Assembly: GCA_022511055.1 (NCBI GenBank)
Contig: JAFLSH010000192.1
Location: forward strand, 1 to 5,309
Source of the DNA: Prevotella sp.
GTDB lineage: Bacteria > Bacteroidota > Bacteroidia > Bacteroidales > Bacteroidaceae
DNA length: 5,309 nucleotides
Direction of reading: 5' to 3'
Positions 1 to 5,309 of this stretch are shown piece after piece. The notes under the pieces were generated by a model. The model did not search any database. It was given only the letters and a program-made list of their open reading frames with translations, and was not told where the DNA came from. How positions within the stretch are numbered: the stretch's first letter is position 1; every line of letters starts with the position of its first letter. The position numbers and the translations under genes are program-made.

Positions 1-1454
1 ACCGTGTAGTCGTGGGTGATGGAAATCTTCTCAGGCAGAATCTGGTGGACACGGTAGCGGCGCAAGTCAAACCAGCGCTGCCCCTGCAAGACGAACTCCT
101 TGCGGCGCTCGCTTCGGATGATGGAAATCAGCTCGTTGCCGCTGGCGCTCACGATAGTTTCCGCAGCATCCTTGTTGTATCGGTTGACACGCAGCGCGTT
201 CAGTGCCTCGCATGCCTCGGCGGCGTTGCCGCGGCAGGCTTCTGCCTCGGCTAAATTCAGGTAAGCCTCGGCAGAGCGCAGCCAGAACACCGAGGATACT
301 TCAGGGCGATAGCCTTGCAGACCGTAGGAGAAAGCCTGGTAATAGTAGTCAGGCTCCGTAGGCTGCTTCTCGGGGTTGAACCTCTGCGTTTTCTCACGCA
401 TGGTCAGGCCGGTGAAGTACTCAAAGTTCCAGAACCACTGCGAGCGCCGAAGGTCGTTGTTCGTATAGATGTCATACTGGTTGCGGCTCACGCGCAGACC
501 TTTGTAGCCGTAGAACAGCATGACCGGCAGGTCGTCGCCACCCGTGGTGAAGATGTTCTCCGGGTTGTTGGCCAGCATGAAGCGGTCTGTGTAGCTGCTC
601 AGGTCAGCCAGCTGCGGGTGGTTTTCAATGGCCTTGCGGGCGTAGTCGGCCGCATTGGCCCAGTCTTGCATGTAGAGATAGACACGGCTCAGCAGCAAAT
701 AGACTGCGGTGATGTCGGCCCTGTAGACAGACTTCTTCGGGGTCTTCACCAGCGCAAACTCTTTTTCCGCCGCCTTCAGGTCGCTGACAATCTGCTCGTA
801 GACCTCAGCCACCGTGTTGCGGCCGTACTTAATGTCAATCACCTCAGCCTCAGTCTTGATGGGTACGCCCAGGTCGGTCGAGGCCGTGGCGGGATTATAG
901 GGCTGTCCGTAGAGGTTGACGAGGAAGAACATGTAATAAGCACGCAGGAAATAGGCTTCAGCAGTCACCTTAGCCTTGCCTTCGCGCTTGCCATCGGTGT
1001 CCTGAATGACATTCGGGGCACAAAAAAGAACATTGTTGGCAATGTTGATGCACTTGTACATCTTCTTCCAGCAGCCGTTCTCAGTGGCAAATCCCGTGTA
1101 GGTGTCCTTAGTACCCACGCGCTGCTGCCATGTGTAGTAGCCGTATTCGGCCTCATGATTGTCAAAATCCTGTGTGCTTGAGCCCGGTGCGGCGAAGTTG
1201 TTCTCCTCAACCTCATCGGCAATCAGGTGAACGAACTGGGCGTAGTTGGGTGCATAGTAGAAGCCGTCGGAATAGTTAGGCTTGATATAGCAGTCGCCAA
1301 TCAGCAGCTCATTGAGGTCGACCCAGGAGCGCACGTAGTCCGTGTCTTGCGAATACTCCTCAAGGAAGTCGCAGGAGGTGGTCAGCATGGCAGCCGAGGC
1401 GCACAGCGTTAGGCACTTGAGGATATTAGACTTGATATGTTTCATTGTATTCAT
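1..1454 (-). CDS. SusD/RagB-family surface lipoprotein, 3' end cut by window edge
   Basis: Nutrient-binding outer-membrane lipoprotein that acts as the lid of a SusC-type transporter. The frame is open from ATG at 1454 to the window edge: 484 codons plus two bases, no stop or frameshift. Family members are often about 500-650 residues, so the C-terminal end is missing. Residues 1-27 are a lipoprotein signal peptide (basic start, hydrophobic core, TTS before Cys28). Cys28 is followed by DFLEE, a common SusD mature start. Residues about 40-230 fit the N-terminal SusD-like domain, with the hallmark stretch AEAYFLRAYYMFFLVNLYG at 165-183. Helices at about 245-280 (YLLLSRVYLYMQDWANAADYA) look TPR-like. 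The RagB/SusD part includes LRSAEAYLNLAEAEA (392-406) and the signature SERRKEFVLQGQRWFDLRRY (448-467). Met4 (1445) is an equally possible start; neither has a Shine-Dalgarno. It lies 32 bases after the SusC-family gene and is almost certainly co-transcribed with it. The family is certain; the ligand is unknown. Confidence 0.95.
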   Translation of the reverse strand, partial: MNTMKHIKSNILKCLTLCASAAMLTTSCDFLEEYSQDTDYVRSWVDLNELLIGDCYIKPNYSDGFYYAPNYAQFVHLIADEVEENNFAAPGSSTQDFDNHEAEYGYYTWQQRVGTKDTYTGFATENGCWKKMYKCINIANNVLFCAPNVIQDTDGKREGKAKVTAEAYFLRAYYMFFLVNLYGQPYNPATASTDLGVPIKTEAEVIDIKYGRNTVAEVYEQIVSDLKAAEKEFALVKTPKKSVYRADITAVYLLLSRVYLYMQDWANAADYARKAIENHPQLADLSSYTDRFMLANNPENIFTTGGDDLPVMLFYGYKGLRVSRNQYDIYTNNDLRRSQWFWNFEYFTGLTMREKTQRFNPEKQPTEPDYYYQAFSYGLQGYRPEVSSVFWLRSAEAYLNLAEAEACRGNAAEACEALNALRVNRYNKDAAETIVSASGNELISIIRSERRKEFVLQGQRWFDLRRYRVHQILPEKISITHDYT

Positions 1455-1486
1455 CGGTGTTTTTTCACATTATCCACATTAACTAC
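1455..1486 (-). other. Short gap between the SusC- and SusD-type genes
   Basis: These 32 bases separate the TAA of the porin gene from the ATG of the lipoprotein gene. They contain no terminator-like hairpin and no promoter element I can defend, so the two genes should share one mRNA. Translation of the second gene appears to start without a Shine-Dalgarno: the leader carries only an A-run (AAAAAA) about 6 bases before the ATG, as is usual in Bacteroidota. Confidence 0.8.
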
Positions 1487-4400
1487 TTAAAAATTAACCG
1501 TCACGCCCAGTGTGTAGCTCGGCGTGTCACTCAGCTGCACATCAGAGAAACCGCCCTGCGTGGGTGTCTGGCCGCGCAGGCGCTTGTCGCACCACGTCTT
1601 CAGGTTGTAGCCGCTGGCGGTGATGGCCAGTCGCTCCAGCCCCAGCTTCTGCAGCTGATGGGGTTTCAGCTCGTAGGTCAGCGTGATGGTCGAGAGCTTC
1701 ACGTAGTCGCCGCTCACCACGCGCACGTCACTATGGTCGTACATGTTCCATGAGTTTGTGGCCAGCGTGGGGTTACCCTCCCAGTTGGTCATGCCTGGGT
1801 CGGCCCAGTGGTCGCTGTAGTACTGAGAGGCATCGCTGCCGCTGCCCAACACGGCGGGAATGTTCGTGAAGGCTTCGTCGCCGGGCTTCATCCATCGGTC
1901 TACGATGTCGCGGTTGACATTCTGTTCCGAGGAGTAGCCATCGCCATTGAGACCGTCGAAGAGACGGAACAGGCGGGTGCTGGCTCCGAAGTTGTAGAGC
2001 AGGGTGAAGCCCAGTCGCCACTGCTTATAAGTGAACGTGTTGTTGACACTGCCCGTGAAGTCAGGCTCGCGCTTGCCGCTGGGCGTGAGTACTTGTGTGA
2101 AGATGTAGTAGTTGCCGCGGTCTTTCAGCTCGCTCCAGCGGTCTTCCCAGTCGTCGAACACAGGGCCGCCGTCTGTCGGGCTCAGACCTACGAACTTGTA
2201 GCTGTAGAACGTGCCGACTGGCTTGCCTTCGATAACGGCCGTACCGCTCAGGAAGTTGTCTTTCTCGTATTCCCGGGCGCCGGGCACGGTGTTCACAGAG
2301 TTGTAAATCTTCGAGAGGTTACCCGAGAAAATCCAGTAGAAATCCTTCTGCTTGACAGGTATGGCCGTCAGCGTGAAGTTATAGCCTTTGTTGGTGATAG
2401 TGCCTGAGTTAATCACGTAGGAGTCGAAGCCGTTGACATCGGAGATGACTTTGCTCAGGAAGGCATCGTTGGTCTTCTTGTAGTAGAACTCTGCCTCCAC
2501 TTGTATGCGGTTGTCAAGCACTGAGGCTTCCATGCCGATGTTGGCCGAGCGCGTCTTCTCCCAGCGCAGGTCAGGGTTGGCGAAGTAGGCTGCCGTGGAG
2601 ACCATTTCGCCGTAAAAGGCATCCATGCTTCCCTTCCTGATAATCAGGTCGGGAGTCTGATTGTCCAGAATGTTGCCCTGCTCGCCGTAAGAGGCTTTCA
2701 GGCGCCAGTCGTTCAGCCAGGGCTTGCGGCCACCCTCCGTGTAAACGTTCAAGCCGAAGATTTCCATGAGGTTGGCATTGCCCGAGACTGACCAGATGGG
2801 CAGTATCTTCTCGTTGGCACGGCTGCCGAACTTGTTCGACCCGTCGTAGCGGCCGTTGGCGTTGAGCGTAAAGAACTGCTTGAAGCTATACGACAGGGTG
2901 GCGTAGGCCGAGAGGATGTTGCTCAAGTTGTCGGTGATGGAAGGCACATGGTCGCGCACCCACGCCCAGTAGTTTGTGAAGTTCGAGGGTATGCTGGTGG
3001 CGAAGCTGCGCCCGCGGTCGGCAAAGTAGCCGCGCTGCGTGAAGTTGCTACCCGTGTAGTGGCTGCTGCTGGCCTCGAGACCTGCTGCCACATTAATATT
3101 GTGGCTGAGACCGCCGAAGTACTTGTTGTAGTTTCCCTGCAAACGGGCTGTCCAGCCTACGGTCTTGTTGGTCTGCACTCCCAGCTCGCCGCCGTAGGGG
3201 AGTTCGGAGTCGTAGGGCGCATCGTCGTTGAATTCCGCCTTTCTGAACTTGGCCACGTGGAAGCTCTCCTCGCCCCACCAGTTCTCAATGGTCGCATTGG
3301 AGATGTTGGCGGAGAAGACACCGTAGAAGAAGAGGTTGTCGTTGGTCTGCCAGCGCAGGTTGGCGGTGGCAGTCACGGCATCGGTCTGCTGGTTGACACT
3401 GCTGTTGTCCAGCTCGTTCAGGATGTTATAGTACAGATAGCCCGAATTGGAGTAGTTGGAGTTTTTCAGATACTTATAATATGAGCCGTCTTCGTTGTAG
3501 GCCGGTATGGCGCGGCTGGTGTTGTAGGCGTAGTTGATGGGGTTGGCCTCTGACTGCGCGTACTGGCGCGTGTTCTGGTAGCCGTTGATATTGATTTCGA
3601 GCTTGAACTTGCGCGAGAGGTCTATGTCCATCTTGGCCATGGCCGTGTAGCGGCGGTTAGTGGTGTTCTTGATGACATCGTCCTGGTCGGTGTAGCCTAT
3701 CGAGGTGTAGTAGCGCACCTTCTCTGAGCCGCCGGAGACGTTGACCGAGTGGTCGTGCGAGAAGGAGTTGTGGCACAAAAGGTCGAACCAGTCCGTGTTA
3801 ACCGTCTGCATACGAGCTACTTCTGCATCGAACTGCGCCTGTGTGTACTCGCCCGAGTAGAGCTTGCTCAGCGCATCTTCATAACCGACCTTGGGCATGC
3901 CCGAGGGATAGATATAGTGCTGCTCAGCCAGAAACTGCGAGAACTGAATGCGCTCGGCGGAGTTCATCAGGTTGATTTTCTCGTCAGTATAGTAAGGGCG
4001 CTTGCGGAAGGTGTACTGCCCCGAGTAGCTGATGATGGGCTTGCCCTCGCGGCCGCTCTTGGTGGTCACCACAATGACACCGTTGGCGGCGCGCGTACCA
4101 TAGAGCGCGGTAGCGGCAGCATCCTTCAGCACGTCAATACGCTTGATGTCCTGGGGGTTGATGCCCGCAATGGCATTACCGATACGGTTTACGTAGTCAG
4201 GGTCGTTCAGCACATCGGAAGTCAGGTTGACAGGGTCGGTCAAAATAATGCCGTCGACCACCCAGAGCGGCTCACGGTTGCCGATGAGCGTCGACGTACC
4301 GCGGATGCGGATGCGGTTGGTGGCGTTGATTTCGCCCGATGGCACCATCGACACCAGGTCGGGAATCTTGCCCTCGAGCATCTTCGACAGGTCGGCCACA

Positions 4401-4828
4401 CCGGCAATCTGGATTTCCTCCATGTCCTTCGACACCACCGACGACGTCAGGTGGCGGCGGTCGAGCTGCTGATAGCCCGTGACCACCACGTCGCGCAGCT
4501 GCTGGGCATCGTCTTGCATCTTGATGACAGGCTTGTCGGTCCACTTGCCCTGCCATCGTGCGGGCTTCATGCCCAGATAGGTCACGTCAAGCACGATGCG
4601 CTCATGCTGCACTTTCATGCTGAACTTGCCGTCGGTGTCGGTCACCGCGCTCGTCTTGTTCTCGCGGTCGCGCACCACGGCACCAATGACGGCCTCGCCT
4701 TTCGAGTCGATGACCGTACCCGCCAGCAGCTTGGTCTCCTGTGCCGCAGCAGGGCTGAAGCACAGCAGGGCTAGCAGCAGGGGCAGGCCGTAGCTCAAAA
4801 GTCGTCTCACTCTCTTTGTAGCTAACAT
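1487..4828 (-). CDS. SusC/RagA-family TonB-dependent outer-membrane transporter
   Basis: Complete 1113-residue TonB-dependent porin that imports glycans or other large nutrients across the outer membrane, paired with the SusD-type lipoprotein that follows. Residues 1-29 are a signal peptide, cleaved probably after AAA before Gln30. Residues about 34-104 are a carboxypeptidase-regulatory-like beta-sandwich (AGTVIDSKGEAVIGAVV, TDTDGKFS). Then come the conserved LRDVVVTGY segment (111-119) and the plug domain (about 122-260), with RIRIRGTSTL (172-181), PLWVVDGI (187-194) and the SusC signature VLKDAAATALYGTRAANGVI (233-252). The rest is the beta-barrel, with NTDWFDLL (344-351) and SVNVSGGSEKVRYYTSIGY (361-379), ending in YTLGVTVNF, whose terminal Phe fits a BAM insertion signal. 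No STN domain lies between signal peptide and beta-sandwich, so the protein probably does not signal to an anti-sigma factor. Length is normal for the family and no lesion is seen. ATG 4828 is chosen because the signal peptide starts there. Substrate cannot be read from sequence. Confidence 0.97.
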   Translation of the reverse strand: MLATKRVRRLLSYGLPLLLALLCFSPAAAQETKLLAGTVIDSKGEAVIGAVVRDRENKTSAVTDTDGKFSMKVQHERIVLDVTYLGMKPARWQGKWTDKPVIKMQDDAQQLRDVVVTGYQQLDRRHLTSSVVSKDMEEIQIAGVADLSKMLEGKIPDLVSMVPSGEINATNRIRIRGTSTLIGNREPLWVVDGIILTDPVNLTSDVLNDPDYVNRIGNAIAGINPQDIKRIDVLKDAAATALYGTRAANGVIVVTTKSGREGKPIISYSGQYTFRKRPYYTDEKINLMNSAERIQFSQFLAEQHYIYPSGMPKVGYEDALSKLYSGEYTQAQFDAEVARMQTVNTDWFDLLCHNSFSHDHSVNVSGGSEKVRYYTSIGYTDQDDVIKNTTNRRYTAMAKMDIDLSRKFKLEININGYQNTRQYAQSEANPINYAYNTSRAIPAYNEDGSYYKYLKNSNYSNSGYLYYNILNELDNSSVNQQTDAVTATANLRWQTNDNLFFYGVFSANISNATIENWWGEESFHVAKFRKAEFNDDAPYDSELPYGGELGVQTNKTVGWTARLQGNYNKYFGGLSHNINVAAGLEASSSHYTGSNFTQRGYFADRGRSFATSIPSNFTNYWAWVRDHVPSITDNLSNILSAYATLSYSFKQFFTLNANGRYDGSNKFGSRANEKILPIWSVSGNANLMEIFGLNVYTEGGRKPWLNDWRLKASYGEQGNILDNQTPDLIIRKGSMDAFYGEMVSTAAYFANPDLRWEKTRSANIGMEASVLDNRIQVEAEFYYKKTNDAFLSKVISDVNGFDSYVINSGTITNKGYNFTLTAIPVKQKDFYWIFSGNLSKIYNSVNTVPGAREYEKDNFLSGTAVIEGKPVGTFYSYKFVGLSPTDGGPVFDDWEDRWSELKDRGNYYIFTQVLTPSGKREPDFTGSVNNTFTYKQWRLGFTLLYNFGASTRLFRLFDGLNGDGYSSEQNVNRDIVDRWMKPGDEAFTNIPAVLGSGSDASQYYSDHWADPGMTNWEGNPTLATNSWNMYDHSDVRVVSGDYVKLSTITLTYELKPHQLQKLGLERLAITASGYNLKTWCDKRLRGQTPTQGGFSDVQLSDTPSYTLGVTVNF

Positions 4829-4876
4829 AATCTTTATTGTATTTTGTATTTTTCTATTGTGTGTTTTCTAAAAACG
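4829..4876 (-). promoter_or_regulatory. A-rich 5' leader of the SusC-type gene
   Basis: The bases between the inferred transcription start and the ATG are strongly A-rich on the coding strand, with repeated ACAATA and AATACAA words and no GGAGG-like sequence. Bacteroidota genes commonly start this way, relying on A-rich unstructured leaders instead of Shine-Dalgarno pairing. A weak 5-bp hairpin (GTTTT/AAAAC) lies at 4863-4875, next to the inferred start of transcription. The leader is too short for a riboswitch. Confidence 0.5.
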
Positions 4877-4880
4877 GGTG

Positions 4881-4888
4881 CAAAATTA
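4881..4888 (-). promoter_or_regulatory. Probable -7 promoter element of the SusC/SusD operon
   Basis: Read on the minus strand this is TAATTTTG, an exact match to the Bacteroidota primary-sigma -7 consensus TAnnTTTG. Transcription would start a few bases downstream, roughly at 4872-4878, giving a 5' leader of about 45-50 bases before the ATG at 4828. The -33 element (TTTG or TTG, usually about 19-21 bases upstream) is weak. A TTG at 4914-4912 is 23 bases away, and a TTTTTTG at 4907-4901 is only 12 bases away. A poor -33 box would suit a promoter that needs an activator, but that is inference. Confidence 0.65.
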
Positions 4889-4931
4889 ATAATTTTTCAG
4901 CAAAAAAGCAGCAACGGCAAAGAAAAATTTC

Positions 4932-4956
4932 AAGGCAAGTCGAAAAAAATTGCCTT
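4932..4956. repeat. Inverted repeat upstream of the operon promoter
   Basis: Arms AAGGCAA (4932-4938) and TTGCCTT (4950-4956) pair perfectly over 7 bp around an 11-base A-rich loop. It sits about 45-70 bases upstream of the -7 element, a position suited to an activator or repressor site. On the minus strand it is followed by GAAATTTTTC, so a weak terminator for a transcript arriving from the right is an alternative. A chance pairing in AT-rich DNA is also possible. Confidence 0.35.
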
Positions 4957-5077
4957 CCGCCTGCTGAGTGTGTACGCTCTGTCTACCGTGATTGTCGTCT
5001 TTCGTCTGCCGCCTGGTGATTTGTTCCAAGAGTCTCCGAAAACAGAAAATGGCATTGCCATCTTGTTTTTCCTTGCC

Positions 5078-5097
5078 GCATTTTTTTGAAAAAATGC
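5078..5097. repeat. Inverted repeat GCATTTTTT / AAAAAATGC
   Basis: The arms at 5078-5086 and 5089-5097 are perfectly complementary over 9 bases, separated by only TG. As a near-continuous palindrome it resembles a DNA-binding dimer site more than an RNA hairpin, since the loop is very short and the T/A-run lies inside the stem. It abuts the ACTATACAT motif that starts at 5101. No function can be assigned. Confidence 0.35.
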
Positions 5098-5100
5098 CCA

Positions 5101-5184
5101 ACTATACATAAATCCGCATAACCAACTGAAACATAGAAAATTGCGGAATGTATAGTGAGATGGCTGATACCCCCGACTATACAT
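5101..5184. repeat. ACTATACAT motif family: one inverted pair plus one direct copy
   Basis: ACTATACAT occurs at 5101-5109 and 5176-5184, and its reverse complement ATGTATAGT at 5148-5156. The first two copies belong to a larger inverted repeat. The left arm is ACTATACAT-AAA-TCCGCA (5101-5118) and the right arm is TGCGGA-ATGTATAGT (5142-5156), so 15 positions match around a 3-base insertion. Three copies of a 9-mer within 84 bases are unlikely by chance. They lie over 200 bases upstream of the -7 element, far for a classical activator. They may be regulator sites, part of a small mobile or dispersed intergenic repeat, or a hairpin in a transcript from the right. Confidence 0.6.
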
Positions 5185-5244
5185 GGTTTTTGCCAGTTTC
5201 ATGTTATTTTGTACACTTTAGGATTCCAGTCATGGAGCGAGAAT

Positions 5245-5277
5245 TACCACCCCCAGTGTTAGGCATGGGGGTAGGTA
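5245..5277. repeat. GC-rich hairpin at the start of the tandem array
   Basis: ACCCCCA (5249-5255) pairs with TGGGGGT (5266-5272) around a 10-base loop. TACC (5245-5248) and GGTA (5274-5277) extend the stem by 4 bp past a single bulged A, giving 11 bp in total. It is the strongest RNA hairpin in the window. No T-run follows on either strand, so it does not look like a standard intrinsic terminator. Its right arm merges into the 9-base tandem array. Confidence 0.45.
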
Positions 5278-5309
5278 CGGTAGGTATAGTAGGTTTGGTA
5301 GGTGTAGTA
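5271..5309. repeat. Tandem array of a 9-base unit, consensus GTAGGTNNN
   Basis: Four consecutive units, GTAGGTACG, GTAGGTATA, GTAGGTTTG and GTAGGTGTA, are followed by GTA at the window edge, so the array probably continues. The first six bases are identical in all four units and the last three vary. The unit is a multiple of three. Read on the plus strand it codes for V-G-x repeats in an open frame that could start at 5232, 5160 or 5148 (MERELPPPVLGMG before the repeat). Read on the minus strand it gives a Thr/Tyr-rich tail that stops at 5261-5259. Either could be the end of a neighbouring gene, but neither is recognisable, so I annotate only the repeat. Confidence 0.75.

Larger units (their letters stand above)
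4889..5309. other. Gene-poor upstream region, AT-rich with repeats
   Basis: I find no convincing protein or RNA gene in these 421 bases. The open frames here are short, overlap each other on both strands and show no recognisable domain. The longest is 90 codons on the minus strand, from 5202 to 4930. What the stretch does hold is structure: inverted repeats at 4932-4956, 5049-5061 and 5078-5097, an ACTATACAT motif family at 5101-5184, a GC-rich hairpin at 5245-5277 and a 9-base tandem array from 5271 to the edge. As the DNA directly upstream of a nutrient-uptake operon, it is the likely place for regulator binding. Confidence 0.6.

Noticed and set aside
315..1181. 288-codon open frame on the plus strand
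   Set aside because: It is antisense to the SusD-type gene, whose frame carries clear family motifs throughout. The plus-strand translation is low-complexity and Val/Leu/Arg-rich, with no recognisable features.
3749..4774. 341-codon open frame on the plus strand
   Set aside because: It lies wholly inside the porin gene on the opposite strand, reads as an Arg/Val/His-rich sequence with no domain, and is explained by the GC-rich third positions of the real gene.
5049..5076. ATGGCATTGCCAT followed by a T-rich stretch on the plus strand, resembling a terminator
   Set aside because: The usable stem is only 5 bp with a 3-base loop, and no plus-strand gene lies upstream for it to terminate.
4930..5202. 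90-codon frame on the minus strand just upstream of the operon
   Set aside because: It has no recognisable domain, its composition matches the AT-rich intergenic DNA, it runs through inverted repeats, and the operon promoter lies after its stop. I kept it only as a possible trace of a dispersed repeat.
5204..5211. TTATTTTG as a plus-strand -7 promoter for a divergent gene at the right edge
   Set aside because: It has one mismatch to TAnnTTTG, the nearest TTTG is only 11 bases upstream, and the gene it would serve is not established.
1..5309. CRISPR array, tRNA, rRNA, transposase or integrase genes
   Set aside because: No spaced direct repeats of CRISPR size, no cloverleaf or rRNA-like sequence, and no recombinase motifs were seen. 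The only tandem repeat has a 9-base unit without spacers.

Overview
The window looks like a piece of a Bacteroidota chromosome (Bacteroidales, most likely Prevotella-like). Three things point there: a TonB-dependent SusC/RagA-type porin followed directly by a SusD/RagB-type surface lipoprotein, a Bacteroidota-type -7 promoter element (TAATTTTG), and A-rich leaders without a Shine-Dalgarno sequence. The coding DNA is fairly GC-rich and the intergenic DNA strongly AT-rich. The genus is an inference; the phylum is well supported.

Both genes lie on the minus strand and are read from right to left. Positions 5309-4829 form a gene-poor upstream region. Its right edge has a tandem array of a 9-base unit and a GC-rich hairpin. 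Next come three copies of an ACTATACAT motif (two direct, one inverted), several short inverted repeats, and the probable promoter at 4888-4881. Positions 4828-1487 encode a complete 1113-residue SusC-family transporter. After a 32-base gap, positions 1454-1 encode the first 484 residues of the SusD-family lipoprotein, which runs off the left edge.

In this family the two proteins form a lid-and-barrel complex in the outer membrane. The lipoprotein captures an oligosaccharide or other large nutrient at the cell surface and closes over the barrel, and the porin imports it using energy from TonB-ExbBD. Such pairs usually head a polysaccharide utilization locus, with enzymes and surface glycan-binding proteins downstream. 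Any such genes would lie beyond position 1, so the window does not reveal the substrate. The porin has no N-terminal STN signalling domain, which argues against control by an ECF sigma/anti-sigma pair and leaves room for a SusR-like, hybrid two-component or other regulator.

The coding part is an ordinary, intact SusC/SusD pair. The less explained DNA is the 480-base upstream region, with its repeated motifs and the tandem array at the right edge. I do not see convincing evidence of an undescribed system.
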